DNA from: Chitinophaga filiformis | Lineage (GTDB): Bacteria > Bacteroidota > Bacteroidia > Chitinophagales > Chitinophagaceae | Length of the DNA: 64,000 nucleotides | Assembly (NCBI RefSeq): GCF_023100805.1 | Contig: NZ_CP095855.1 | Coordinates: forward strand, 2,149,001 to 2,213,000 | Direction of reading: 5' to 3' | In this document: in pieces, positions 28,329 to 36,780 of the stretch | Numbering within the stretch: position 1 is the first letter of the stretch | How the letters are laid out: every line of letters starts with the position of its first letter | Program-made: the position numbers and the translations under genes | Notes under the pieces: model-generated | The model's input: the letters and a program-made list of their open reading frames with translations, nothing else | Database searches by the model: none | What the model was told of the DNA's origin: nothing

Positions 28329-28555
28329 GCTACTTGGCTGCCTCTCATGAATAGTTTGACGGCATCAGGATATTGTGTAAGTATTTTTTACCGCAAGTAG
28401 CGTGCGGTTAAAGTATGGGCCTGCGGTCGGCGCCTCTTTGGGCAGTTGGTCGCTGATATAGTTTATCAAGCATATGGGCTTTGGAATATATATATGGCAT
28501 CATCAATCGTATGCCCAAAGAGCCGAAGGCCCGCAGTCTCCATCTTTAACCGTCT
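28329..28555 (+). repeat. 227-bp tandem repeat, copy 1
   Basis: First copy of a 227-bp unit beginning GCTACTTGGCTGCCTC. Inside it, two arms face each other: CGGTTAAAGTATGGGCCTGC onward (about 28404-28443) and the complementary region ending ATCTTTAACCG (about 28512-28551), which flank a 70-bp AT-rich loop. A smaller hairpin ACCGCAAGTAGCGTGCGGT lies at about 28390. No coding capacity is evident. It may end hisGDCB transcription, but lacks a T tract. Confidence 0.85.
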
Positions 28556-28782
28556 GCTACTTGGCTGCCTCCCATGAATAGTTTGACGGCATCAGGATAT
28601 TGTGTAAGTATTTTTTACCGCAAGTAGCGTGCGGTTAAAGTATGGGCCTGCGGTCGGCGCCTCTCTGGGCATTTGAACGCTGGTATAGTTTATCAAGCGT
28701 ATGGGCTTTGGAATATCTATTTGGCGTTATCAATCGTATGCCCAAAGAGCCGAAGGCCCGCAGTCTCCATCTTTAACCGTCT
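28556..28782 (+). repeat. 227-bp tandem repeat, copy 2
   Basis: Second copy in direct tandem, starting at GCTACTTGG 28556, exactly 227 bp after copy 1. Differences are few and lie mainly in the loop (for example GGTATAGTTTATCAAGCGTATGG versus GATATAGTTTATCAAGCATATGG) while the arms are conserved. Confidence 0.85.
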
Positions 28783-28829
28783 GCTACTTGGCTGCCTCCC
28801 ACGAGTAGTTTGGCGGCATCAGGATATTT
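28783..28829 (+). repeat. Truncated third copy of the 227-bp repeat
   Basis: The first 47 bp of the unit (GCTACTTGGCTGCCTCCCAC to CATCAGGATATT) recur once more and then break off into AT-rich sequence. Confidence 0.8.
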
Positions 28830-28995
28830 ACTATATCTTCTTCCGAATACATATTCTGATTCTAATAGTAAGTGATATAGAAAAGAGAACTGAGAAAATG
28901 AATGGGATCGAAAGAATTGAGGAAATAAATAGGGAAGCGAAATTTGAAGGCGAACGATTCTGAGAAGATGGAATAGAACGGACTTGAATAAAAAC

Positions 28996-29043
28996 AAGAA
29001 TAGAAGAATAGAAGAGTAGAAGAATAGAAGAATAAAAGAATAA
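28996..29043 (+). repeat. 8-bp simple sequence repeat
   Basis: Six head-to-tail copies of AAGAATAG, with the third reading AAGAGTAG and the last two AAGAATAA. It lies in AT-rich noncoding sequence between the two groups of inverted-arm repeats. No gene is visibly affected by its length. Confidence 0.8.
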
Positions 29044-29182
29044 AAATGGAAGAGGAACGACTTTATCCATACCAACGCTGTGAATGCGGCGACAGTATTG
29101 CTAAGCGTAAGGATATTGTTGGCACGATATCGCGGCATTGTCTCTGAATATTACAGGCAGACCATGACGAAGACGGGGTTCA

Positions 29183-29313
29183 GTGGAGACTGCGGGCCTT
29201 CGGCTCTTCGGGTGAACGATTGACGAAGTATTATAGCTATCCCCAAGCTAACACGATTGATAAAGCTAAATAGCAAGCCAATGCCCGGAGAGGCGCCGAC
29301 CGCAGTCCCATCT
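29183..29313 (-). repeat. Diverged reverse-orientation copy of the inverted-arm element
   Basis: TGGAGACTGCGGGCCTTCGGCTCTT at 29184-29208 is the reverse complement of the right arm of the 227-bp unit, and GCCCGGAGAGGCGCCGACCGCAGTCCCATCT at 29283-29313 is the reverse complement of its left arm; the loop between them is diverged. The same arms occurring in tandem and in reverse indicate a dispersed element. A further direct repeat, CTGCCCCTGGCGATGAAGCG, follows at about 29332 and again at about 29384. Confidence 0.75.
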
Positions 29314-29520
29314 GACCCCGGCGCGGAATGTCTGCCCCTGGCGATGAAGCGTCGGTCCCGATTAGTAAGAAACTGGTTAGAAGCTCTGCCCCTGGCAATG
29401 AAGCGAAAGACGCCGATCTGGAGCAGACAAAAGGAGAAAGCAGGCCAAGGCACTAAAAGATATATGAATTCGCAACAGAAAGCCAGGAACTTATCACTTC
29501 ACAAATAATTTCAAAAAAAA

Positions 29521-29552
29521 TTTGCATGTTTTCAAAAAACACCGGATATTTG
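29521..29552 (+). promoter_or_regulatory. Promoter of the trp leader
   Basis: TTTG at 29521-29524 and GATATTTG at 29545-29552 with a 20-bp spacer match the Bacteroidota TTTG / TAnnTTTG promoter with one mismatch. The leader peptide ATG follows 20 bp later. Confidence 0.62.
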
Positions 29553-29571
29553 TTCCGCAAGATATTAAAAC

Positions 29572-29625
29572 ATGATAACAAATATTACAAACAAGCATTG
29601 GTGGTGGCACAATATCAGTTCCTGA
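29572..29625 (+). CDS. trpL: Tryptophan leader peptide
   Basis: A 17-codon frame MITNITNKHWWWHNISS ending in TGA 29623-29625. Three consecutive Trp codons occupy 29599-29607. It sits between a promoter and an intrinsic terminator upstream of trpE, the arrangement of the classical trp attenuator. Trp is rare, so a chance run of three in this exact place is unlikely. Its design and length mirror the His leader 5.9 kb upstream. Confidence 0.88.
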   Translation: MITNITNKHWWWHNISS

Positions 29626-29684
29626 TACGGTGTTACAGTGCCATGTTTCGTAATGAAATATAATTGGAAGGCTCGCTGTTACAC
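29605..29684 (+). promoter_or_regulatory. Competing hairpins of the trp attenuator
   Basis: The protector hairpin pairs TGGCAC (29605-29610, overlapping the last Trp codons) with GTGCCA (29638-29643) and encloses a second stem TATCAG (29613-29618) with CTGATA (29622-29627). The antiterminator pairs GTGTTACAG (29630-29638) with CTGTTACAC (29676-29684), eight of nine positions, and so consumes the terminator's 5' arm end and loop. A ribosome stalled at the Trp codons would block the first hairpin and favour the second. Folding was done by eye. Confidence 0.65.
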
Positions 29685-29704
29685 AGCGGGCCTTCTTCGT
29701 TTTA
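29667..29704 (+). terminator. trp attenuator terminator
   Basis: Stem GAAGGCTCGCTGT (29667-29679) with ACAGCGGGCCTTC (29683-29695), one T-G pair, 3-nt loop, followed by TTCGTTTT. It lies 34 bp before the trpE ATG. Confidence 0.9.
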
Positions 29705-29737
29705 GATAGTCACCCAATTTAACTCAATCACAAACCA

Positions 29738-31147
29738 ATGGGTAGTATTCAAGTAAAATCAAAATCAAAGAAAATGCTGGCAGACGTATTCACGCCTGTT
29801 GGTATCTATTTGCGGCTCCGCGACAAGTTTCCTGGTACCGTACTGCTGGAAAGTACAGACTATCGCGCCAGTGAAAACAGTTTCTCCTTCATCTGCATCC
29901 AGCCTATAGCAGGAATAGAAGTGACCAGCACCACGGATTTTGAATTTAAATATCCTAATCTCCCGCCAGAAAGAAAACAGCTGAAAAATAAACAAAGCGT
30001 GCTGAATGAACTGCAGAAGTTCCTCGGTAACTTCACTTTCACCGATAAGCCCGTACTGCCCGTGGTGCAGAGCCTATTCGGATACAGCACATTTGATTCA
30101 GTACAGTTCTTCGAAACTATAGAATTCAACAAGGATAAGCAGAACGGTAATACCATTCCATTGATGCGCTACCGTTTTTATCAATATATCATCGCCATCA
30201 ATCACTTTAAAGATGAGCTTTATCTCTGTGAAAATGTGGTGGAAGGCCTTGACAGCGAGTTCGATCTCATAGAGTCACTGATAAGACAAAAAGACGTACC
30301 GACATATAGTTTCAAGGCAGAAGGGGAGGAAAAGAGTAACCTGACGAATGAACAATATATGGAGATCGTCGAAAAAGGCAAACAACACTGCTTCCGCGGA
30401 GACGTTTTCCAGGTAGTACTCTCCAGAGCCTTCCAGCAAAAGTTCAAAGGTGACGAATTCAATGTGTACCGCGCGCTCCGCTCTATTAACCCTTCCCCTT
30501 ATCTCTTCTTCTTCGATTACGGCGATTACAAATTAATGGGCTCCTCACCGGAGGCACAGCTCATCATTAAAGATAATAAAGCCACCATTCATCCTATTGC
30601 CGGTACTTTCAAGCGTACAGGCGACGATGAACAGGACAGGCAGCTGGCGGCAAAACTGCTGGAAGATCCAAAGGAGAATGCAGAACATGTTATGCTGGTA
30701 GACCTTGCCAGGAACGACCTGAGCAGACTGGCAACAGATGTGGAGGTAGAGTCTTACAGGAAGATACAGTACTACTCGCATGTTATTCACCTGGTGAGTG
30801 AAGTGACCGGAAAGATACAACCAGGCCTGAACCCATTCTCATTGCTGGCGGCTACTTTCCCGGCAGGAACATTGTCGGGTGCACCGAAGTACAGGGCAAT
30901 GGAGATTATCGATGAGAATGAACCTACTGCCCGTGGTTTTTACGGAGGTTGTATCGGATCAGTTGGATTCAACGGCGATTTTAATCACGCCATCATGATA
31001 CGTTCTGTGTTGAGCAAAGCCAATACATTGTACTATCAGGCAGGAGCCGGTGTAGTAGCGAAATCTGTCGCATCGTCCGAACTGGAAGAAGTGAACAATA
31101 AACTGAATGCATTAAAACAGGCCATTATCATGGCTCAAACTATCTGA
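29738..31147 (+). CDS. trpE: Anthranilate synthase component I
   Basis: 469 residues. With TrpG it makes anthranilate from chorismate and glutamine. The N-terminal feedback-inhibition element LLES is at residues 36-39, so tryptophan inhibition is expected in addition to attenuation. The chorismate-binding domain is clear: GDVFQVVLSRAFQ, NPSPYLFFFDYGDY, GSSPEAQL, HPIAGTFKRTGDDEQD, EHVMLVDLARNDLSR, FPAGTLSGAPKYRAMEII and RGFYGGCIG. Length is slightly below that of enterobacterial TrpE. First gene of the trp block; trpG follows after 1 bp. Confidence 0.97.
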   Translation: MGSIQVKSKSKKMLADVFTPVGIYLRLRDKFPGTVLLESTDYRASENSFSFICIQPIAGIEVTSTTDFEFKYPNLPPERKQLKNKQSVLNELQKFLGNFTFTDKPVLPVVQSLFGYSTFDSVQFFETIEFNKDKQNGNTIPLMRYRFYQYIIAINHFKDELYLCENVVEGLDSEFDLIESLIRQKDVPTYSFKAEGEEKSNLTNEQYMEIVEKGKQHCFRGDVFQVVLSRAFQQKFKGDEFNVYRALRSINPSPYLFFFDYGDYKLMGSSPEAQLIIKDNKATIHPIAGTFKRTGDDEQDRQLAAKLLEDPKENAEHVMLVDLARNDLSRLATDVEVESYRKIQYYSHVIHLVSEVTGKIQPGLNPFSLLAATFPAGTLSGAPKYRAMEIIDENEPTARGFYGGCIGSVGFNGDFNHAIMIRSVLSKANTLYYQAGAGVVAKSVASSELEEVNNKLNALKQAIIMAQTI

Positions 31148-31148
31148 C

Positions 31149-31718
31149 ATGAATATTCTGGTGTTCGATAATTACGATTCATTTACCTATAACCTGGTGC
31201 ACCTGGTGGAGAAGATCATCAATGGTAAAGTGACGGTGGTGCGCAATGATGAAATACCATTGGAGAAAGTAAAGGATTATGATAAGATCATCCTGTCTCC
31301 CGGACCAGGTATTCCCGAAGAAGCAGGACTGCTGCTGCCGCTGATCAAAGAATATGCACCGAGTAAATCCATCTTCGGCGTATGCCTGGGTCAACAGGCT
31401 ATCGGAGAGGCTTTTGGTGCGAAACTGATCAACCTGAAGGATGTATATCACGGAGTAGCAACGAACGTGAACATCACCGCGAGGGAAGGAAGACTGTTCA
31501 ACGGCTTGCCTGATCAGCTGGAAGTAGGCCGGTATCACTCATGGGTAGTGGATGAAGCAACATTGTCTCCCGACCTGACCATCACTGCCAGGGACGATAA
31601 CAATTATATCATGGCGCTGCAGCACAACAAATACGATGTAAGTGGCGTACAGTTCCATCCTGAAAGTGTATTGACACCACAGGGAGAACAGATCCTTCGT
31701 AACTGGTTGAATGCTTAA
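31149..31718 (+). CDS. trpG: Anthranilate synthase glutamine amidotransferase
   Basis: 189 residues, a class I glutamine amidotransferase that supplies ammonia to TrpE. The catalytic Cys is in GVCLGQQAIGEAFG, and the His-Glu pair is in GVQFHPESVLT. NYDSFTYNLVHLVE at the start and LSPGPGIPEEAG are diagnostic of the TrpG/PabA group. It begins one base after trpE ends and has no fusion to TrpD. It could also serve PabB, as in organisms with one amphibolic subunit, but the position assigns it to trp. Confidence 0.96.
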   Translation: MNILVFDNYDSFTYNLVHLVEKIINGKVTVVRNDEIPLEKVKDYDKIILSPGPGIPEEAGLLLPLIKEYAPSKSIFGVCLGQQAIGEAFGAKLINLKDVYHGVATNVNITAREGRLFNGLPDQLEVGRYHSWVVDEATLSPDLTITARDDNNYIMALQHNKYDVSGVQFHPESVLTPQGEQILRNWLNA

Positions 31719-31728
31719 ATTCCAAGTA

Positions 31729-32724
31729 ATGAAAAAGATACTCAATTACCTTTTTGAACATAAAACATTTAGCCGGGAAGCGGCCAAAGAGATACTCATC
31801 AGTATTTCAAAAGGCATGTACAACGAAAGTGAACTTGCCGCTTTTATGACCGTCTTCCTGATGCGAAGCATTACAGTAGATGAGCTGCTGGGCTTCCGGG
31901 ATGCATTGCTGGAACTTTGTGTGCCGGTAAACCTGAACGGATATGAAGTACTTGATATTGTAGGTACCGGTGGAGATGGTAAGAATACATTTAATGTGTC
32001 CACCCTGTCTTGTTTCATTGTAGCGGGCGCGGGCGGAAAAGTGGCCAAACATGGCAACTATGGCGTATCTTCCATTAGCGGAGCTTCCAACCTGATGGAA
32101 TCAGCCGGATACAAGTTCAAGAATGATGATGCAAAACTCAGGGAGGAACTGGAAGAAGCTGGTGTTTGTTTCCTGCATGCACCCTTGTTCCATCCTGCAT
32201 TGAAGAACGTAGCCGGTGTGCGCCGTCAGCTGGGTATCCGTACTTTCTTCAATATGCTGGGGCCGCTGGTGAATCCGGCTTTCGCACAACATCAGCTGAT
32301 AGGTGTGTACAGCCTGGAACTGGCAAGAGTGTATAATTATCTGTTCCAGCAGACTGACAAGCGCTATGCGATCGTTTATAGCCTGGACGGTTATGATGAG
32401 ATCTCCCTGACTGCTGACACCCGTGTGATCACGAATGAGGGAGAGAAAGACTGGACACCGGAACAACTGGGTAAACGCAAGGTGTATCCGGAAGATATCT
32501 ATGGTGGCAGCACCGTGGAAGCGGCAGCGAAGATCTTCATGAAGATATTGAAAGGCGAAGGAACCTGGGCGCAGAACTCGGTAGTACTGGCTAACGCTGC
32601 TATGGGTCTGTATTGTATGAAGAAATTTGATAATTATAACGACTGTTTCCTGGCGGCTGTAGAGTCGCTGGAATCAGGCGCAGCGCATAATGCGTTTAAG
32701 AAGTTGATAAGCTTGCAATCATGA
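31729..32724 (+). CDS. trpD: Anthranilate phosphoribosyltransferase
   Basis: 331 residues from ATG 31729; an in-frame ATG at 31711 would overlap trpG and adds MLKFQV. It transfers phosphoribose from PRPP to anthranilate. Visible are the PRPP loop DIVGTGGDGKNTFNVST, KHGNYGVSSISGASNLMESAGY and the substrate-binding stretch FFNMLGPLVNPA. Acidic Mg-binding residues follow in SLDGYDEISLT. It overlaps trpC by 4 bp (ATGA). Confidence 0.96.
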   Translation: MKKILNYLFEHKTFSREAAKEILISISKGMYNESELAAFMTVFLMRSITVDELLGFRDALLELCVPVNLNGYEVLDIVGTGGDGKNTFNVSTLSCFIVAGAGGKVAKHGNYGVSSISGASNLMESAGYKFKNDDAKLREELEEAGVCFLHAPLFHPALKNVAGVRRQLGIRTFFNMLGPLVNPAFAQHQLIGVYSLELARVYNYLFQQTDKRYAIVYSLDGYDEISLTADTRVITNEGEKDWTPEQLGKRKVYPEDIYGGSTVEAAAKIFMKILKGEGTWAQNSVVLANAAMGLYCMKKFDNYNDCFLAAVESLESGAAHNAFKKLISLQS

Positions 32725-33521
32725 AAAATATCCTGACGGAAATAGTAGCCCACAAGCACACAGAAGTGGCCGCCCGTAAACAACAGCGGAGCGTGGAAGA
32801 ACTGGAACAGGTATCCTGGTTCAAACGTACACCACTGTCTCTGGCCCAGTTTCTCCGGGACCCGGAGAAGACGGGGATCATTGCAGAGTTCAAGAGACGT
32901 TCCCCTTCCAAAGGCGTTATCAATGGTAACGTGACTGTACAGGATGTAACCACCGCATATACCCGCTATGGCGCATCTGGTTTGTCGGTACTGACCGATG
33001 AGAAATATTTTGGTGGTTCTTCGGACGATCTGCAACAGGCAAGAGCGCTGAATAATATCCCCATCCTCCGGAAGGATTTTGTTATCGATGAATACCAGAT
33101 CGTGGAAGCAAAAGCGATCGGTGCTGATGTGATCCTGCTGATAGCAGAATGTTTGTCAAAGCAGGAAGTAGCACAACTGGCGGCTTTTGCCAACAACCTG
33201 GGACTGGAAGTGTTGCTGGAAGTGCATAGCGGCGATCAGCTGGATAAAGTGACGGATCATATACAAATGGTTGGTGTCAACAACCGTGACCTTACCACAT
33301 TTAAGGTTGATTTCAACCGCTCCTGCGAACTGGCGCCACAGATCCCCGCCGGCAAATGCAAGGTGGCAGAAAGTGGTATCAGCAATACAGATGCTATCGT
33401 CACACTGAAACAGGCGGGCTTCCAGGGATTTCTGATAGGAGAGCATTTTATGAAACAGGAAAATCCGGCAAGGGCATTTGAGCACTTTGTAACGGAACTG
33501 GCCAATAAATCAGTACAATGA
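32721..33521 (+). CDS. trpC: Indole-3-glycerol phosphate synthase
   Basis: 266 residues, a (beta/alpha)8 barrel that closes the indole ring. Recognisable: IIAEFKRRSPSKGVI with the catalytic Lys/Glu, ASGLSVLTDEKYFGGS, LRKDFVIDEYQIVEAKAIGADVILLI, LEVHSGDQL, VGVNNRDLTTF and VAESGISNTDAI. It overlaps trpD and trpF by 4 bp on each side, indicating translational coupling. It is a single-domain enzyme, with TrpF encoded separately. Confidence 0.97.
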   Translation: MKNILTEIVAHKHTEVAARKQQRSVEELEQVSWFKRTPLSLAQFLRDPEKTGIIAEFKRRSPSKGVINGNVTVQDVTTAYTRYGASGLSVLTDEKYFGGSSDDLQQARALNNIPILRKDFVIDEYQIVEAKAIGADVILLIAECLSKQEVAQLAAFANNLGLEVLLEVHSGDQLDKVTDHIQMVGVNNRDLTTFKVDFNRSCELAPQIPAGKCKVAESGISNTDAIVTLKQAGFQGFLIGEHFMKQENPARAFEHFVTELANKSVQ

Positions 33522-34153
33522 AAATAAAGGTCTGCGGTATTACACGGAGAGAAGACCTGCAGCAACTGGTGAATTACCAGGTTAACTATGCCGGCTTTAT
33601 ATTCTATGAAAAGTCGCCGCGCTTTGCGGCACACAAAATAGATGCCCGTACCGTCCGCGAAACAGCAGGCATCAAAAAAGTAGGCGTATTTGTAAATGCG
33701 CCGCTGGAACAGTTACAACGTACCATCGCTGATTATGGCCTGGATATGGTGCAGCTGCACGGTGATGAAACACCGGAGTACTGCGCGGTGATACAGAGAA
33801 TTGTACCAGTGATAAAGGCTTTCCGCGTGGGAGATAACGTAGACTGGTCGGCGCTGTTGTCGGCTTATCTGCCGGTAACAAGCTATTTCCTGTTCGATAC
33901 GGAAGCCGGCAAGGAATATGGCGGCACCGGCAAACGTTTTAACTGGGAGCTGTTAAAGACCTATCCTTATACACATCCTTTCTACCTGAGTGGTGGTATA
34001 GGTTTGGAAGAAGCGCCTGAGTTGCTGCAGCTACAGCTGCCGGCTTTATTTGCAGTAGATGTGAACAGCAGGTTTGAGATACAGCCTGGTGTGAAGAACA
34101 TGGAAAAGGTGCGCTTATTTACAGATCAGATTCATTCAACTTATTTAAAATAA
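33518..34153 (+). CDS. trpF: Phosphoribosylanthranilate isomerase
   Basis: 211 residues. It performs the Amadori rearrangement of phosphoribosylanthranilate. The catalytic Cys is in [14 protein letters not shown], and the acid Asp is in [12 protein letters not shown] (normally D-x-x-S-G-x-E). [25 protein letters not shown] and [13 protein letters not shown] are family segments. One difference stands out: the usual SSGVE is replaced here by NSRFE. The gene overlaps trpC and precedes trpB by 7 bp. Because a dedicated TrpF exists, HisA does not need to act as a PriA-type dual isomerase. Confidence 0.94.
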   Translation: MKIKVCGITRREDLQQLVNYQVNYAGFIFYEKSPRFAAHKIDARTVRETAGIKKVGVFVNAPLEQLQRTIADYGLDMVQLHGDETPEYCAVIQRIVPVIKAFRVGDNVDWSALLSAYLPVTSYFLFDTEAGKEYGGTGKRFNWELLKTYPYTHPFYLSGGIGLEEAPELLQLQLPALFAVDVNSRFEIQPGVKNMEKVRLFTDQIHSTYLK

Positions 34154-34160
34154 TCATAGC

Positions 34161-35387
34161 ATGAAGATCGCGGAAAATACGTTCGGCTCTAAATATCATG
34201 TAGATGAAAAAGGCTTTTACGGCAGATTTGGCGGCGCTTACATCCCGGAGATGTTATATCCGAATGTGGAAGAGCTGCAGCGCAATTACCTGGCAATACT
34301 CCGCGACCCGGGATTCCAGGAGGAATTTGACCAGCTGCTGAGGGATTATGTAGGCCGCCCTTCACCCTTATACTTTGCCAAACGATTGTCTGAGAAGTAT
34401 AAAGCAAAGATCTATCTCAAGCGTGAAGACCTGAATCATACAGGCGCTCATAAGGTAAACAATACGATCGGGCAGATCCTGCTGGCAAAGCGCCTTGGTA
34501 AGACGCGTATCATTGCTGAAACCGGGGCAGGACAACATGGTGTGGCCACTGCAACGGTGTGTGCTTTAATGGGACTGGAATGTGTGGTGTACATGGGCAG
34601 CATTGACATCAAGCGCCAGGCGCCGAATGTGGCGCGGATGAAAATGCTGGGTGCCACAGTAGTACCAGCTACCAGCGGCAGTCAGACGCTGAAGGATGCC
34701 TGTAATGAGGCGATCCGCGACTGGATCAATAACCCGGTGAATACACATTATATTCTGGGTACAGCAGCAGGCCCGCATCCTTATCCTGATATGGTGACAC
34801 GCTTTCAGTCGGTGATCAGTGAAGAGATAAAAAAACAGTTGCTTGAAAAGACAGGACGTGAAAATCCTGACTATGTGATGGCATGTATCGGCGGAGGCAG
34901 TAATGCAGCAGGTGCATATTATCATTTCCTGGATGAACCGGATGTGAAACTGATAGCCATAGAAGCAGGTGGTAAGGGCGTACATTCCGGTCATTCTGCT
35001 GCTACCACGCAACTGGGTAAACTGGGTATTATCCATGCAAGTAAGACACTGCTGATGCAGACAGAAGACGGACAGATCACTGAACCGTATTCTATTTCCG
35101 CAGGACTGGACTATCCGGGTATTGGTCCCCTGCATGCACATCTCTATGAGACAGGACGCGCTACGTTCCTGAACGCGACAGATGATGAAGCCCTGCAGGC
35201 TGCCTATGAACTGACACGCCTGGAAGGTATCATTCCTGCACTGGAGTCGTCTCACGCACTGGCGAAACTGGGACAGGTAGCATTTAAACCGGATGATGTA
35301 GTAGTAGTATGTTTGAGCGGACGTGGTGATAAAGACATGGAAACTTACATTCGTAATTTGCCTGGTAATACTGGCGGTAACGTATAA
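34161..35387 (+). CDS. trpB: Tryptophan synthase beta chain
   Basis: 408 residues. PLP-dependent condensation of indole and serine. The PLP lysine is in [11 protein letters not shown], with [12 protein letters not shown] near the start, [59 protein letters not shown] (phosphate loop) and the C-terminal [12 protein letters not shown]. Length is close to 400 as expected for TrpB1. It should form an alpha2-beta2 complex with TrpA encoded 9 bp downstream. Confidence 0.98.
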   Translation: MKIAENTFGSKYHVDEKGFYGRFGGAYIPEMLYPNVEELQRNYLAILRDPGFQEEFDQLLRDYVGRPSPLYFAKRLSEKYKAKIYLKREDLNHTGAHKVNNTIGQILLAKRLGKTRIIAETGAGQHGVATATVCALMGLECVVYMGSIDIKRQAPNVARMKMLGATVVPATSGSQTLKDACNEAIRDWINNPVNTHYILGTAAGPHPYPDMVTRFQSVISEEIKKQLLEKTGRENPDYVMACIGGGSNAAGAYYHFLDEPDVKLIAIEAGGKGVHSGHSAATTQLGKLGIIHASKTLLMQTEDGQITEPYSISAGLDYPGIGPLHAHLYETGRATFLNATDDEALQAAYELTRLEGIIPALESSHALAKLGQVAFKPDDVVVVCLSGRGDKDMETYIRNLPGNTGGNV

Positions 35388-35396
35388 ACATATTTT

Positions 35397-36167
35397 ATGA
35401 GCAATCGTATAGATCAATTATTTGCCGGCAAAAGAAAGGGTGTGCTGAATATTTATTGTACAGCAGGATTCCCGGAGCTGAACGATACCCTGCCTGTAAT
35501 GAAGGCATTACAGCAGTATGGAGCGGATATTATCGAACTTGGTATGCCTTTCTCCGATCCGCTGGCGGATGGCCCCGTGATCCAGGACAGCAGTACCCGC
35601 GCTATTGGTAACGGTATGAGCCTGAGAGTGTTGTTTGAACAGCTGAAAGATTTCAGACAGCAGATACATGTACCCGTACTGCTGATGGGATACCTGAATC
35701 CGGTGTTGCTGTATGGTATTGAGAACTTCTGTAAGAAATGTGCAGAAGTGGGCGTGGATGGTGTGATATTGCCTGACCTGCCGATGGATGAATATGAATC
35801 TGAATACAGGCCTGTTTTTGAAAAGTATGGTCTTCACCTGGTATTTCTCGTAACGCCTGAAACAAGTGAAGAACGCATCCGCAAGATCGATAGTGTGAGC
35901 AAAGGATTTATATATGCGGTGTCTTCTTCCTCCACAACAGGTACGGATAAGAACATGGGACATCAGCAGGCTTATTTCGAAAAACTGGAAGCGCTGCAGT
36001 TGAAGAATCCCGTACTGATCGGGTTTGGTATCAAAGATAAAGCTACCTTTGATGCTGCTACTGTTCACAGCAATGGCGGGGTGATAGGAACAGCCTTTAT
36101 CCGCGCTATCGAGAAAGCAACTAACCTGGATTCAGCAATACAGCAGTTTATTGCTGGCGTAAAATAG
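35397..36167 (+). CDS. trpA: Tryptophan synthase alpha chain
   Basis: 256 residues, (beta/alpha)8 barrel that cleaves indole-3-glycerol phosphate and channels indole to TrpB. The catalytic Glu is in DIIELGMPFSDPLADGPVIQ, and the catalytic Asp is in GVILPDLPMDE. VFLVTPETSEERI, IYAVSSSSTTG and VLIGFGIKDKATF complete the pattern. Last trp gene; it is followed after only 13 bp by hisH, with no terminator or evident promoter between them, which joins the trp block to the second his block. Confidence 0.97.
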   Translation: MSNRIDQLFAGKRKGVLNIYCTAGFPELNDTLPVMKALQQYGADIIELGMPFSDPLADGPVIQDSSTRAIGNGMSLRVLFEQLKDFRQQIHVPVLLMGYLNPVLLYGIENFCKKCAEVGVDGVILPDLPMDEYESEYRPVFEKYGLHLVFLVTPETSEERIRKIDSVSKGFIYAVSSSSTTGTDKNMGHQQAYFEKLEALQLKNPVLIGFGIKDKATFDAATVHSNGGVIGTAFIRAIEKATNLDSAIQQFIAGVK

Positions 36168-36180
36168 ACAAGAAGAGTAT

Positions 36181-36774
36181 ATGAAGACTGTCATCATAAA
36201 ATATAATGCCGGTAACATCCGTTCAGTGCTGTTCGCGCTGGACAGGCTGGGCGTGGAAGGCGTGGTAACAGACGATCCGGAAGCGATCAAAGCGGCAGAT
36301 AAAGTGATCTTCCCCGGTGTGGGAGAGGCCAGTTCTGCGATGCGTTATCTGCAGGAGAGAAAACTGGATCAGCTGATCACCGGTTTAAAACAACCGGTGC
36401 TGGGCATCTGCCTGGGTATGCAGCTGATGTGCAAACACTCGGAAGAAAACGATACTAAGTGCCTTGGCATTTTTGACGTAGAGGTAAAACGTTTCCAGTC
36501 GCCGGTAGATAACCTGCTGAAGATACCGCAGATAGGATGGAACAACGTGACAGGATTGTACAGCACCATGTTCGAGCATGTGCCGGAGAATTCCTACATG
36601 TATTTTGTGCATAGCTACTATGCTGCATTGAGCCCGTATACAGTGGCTACTACCAACTATGTGATCAACTACAGCGCTGCATTGCAGAAAGATAATTTCT
36701 ATGCGGTGCAGTTCCACCCGGAAAAATCGGCCGGAGAAGGACAGAAGATCCTGGAGAATTTCCTGAAGTTATAA
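36181..36774 (+). CDS. hisH: Imidazole glycerol phosphate synthase, glutaminase subunit
   Basis: 197 residues. Class I amidotransferase that feeds ammonia to HisF. Catalytic Cys in LGICLGMQLMC; His and Glu in AVQFHPEKSAGEGQ; YNAGNIRSVLFALDRLG at the start and PQIGWNNVTG are HisH features. It opens the second his block, directly behind trpA and 6 bp before the gnat-hisA gene. Placement means its expression probably follows that of trp. Confidence 0.96.
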   Translation: MKTVIIKYNAGNIRSVLFALDRLGVEGVVTDDPEAIKAADKVIFPGVGEASSAMRYLQERKLDQLITGLKQPVLGICLGMQLMCKHSEENDTKCLGIFDVEVKRFQSPVDNLLKIPQIGWNNVTGLYSTMFEHVPENSYMYFVHSYYAALSPYTVATTNYVINYSAALQKDNFYAVQFHPEKSAGEGQKILENFLKL

Positions 36775-36780
36775 AATACT

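Noticed and set aside
28673..29138. Open frames on both strands through the AT-rich part after the tandem repeats
   Set aside because: Composition is low-complexity (8-bp repeats, Phe/Leu runs) and they cross the repeat boundaries; no homology by eye.
29046..29150. A 34-codon frame MEEERLYPYQRCECGDS...
   Set aside because: A pair of close cysteines is suggestive, but length, lack of promoter and lack of family match give no support.
29257..29508. Plus-strand open frame of 83 codons upstream of the trp leader
   Set aside because: It starts within the reversed repeat element and contains a direct repeat; it is best explained as noncoding repeat sequence.
34566..35417. Long minus-strand open frame opposite trpB (283 codons)
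   Set aside because: Antisense to a well-supported trp gene; the translation is rich in Cys, His and Ile and has no domain.
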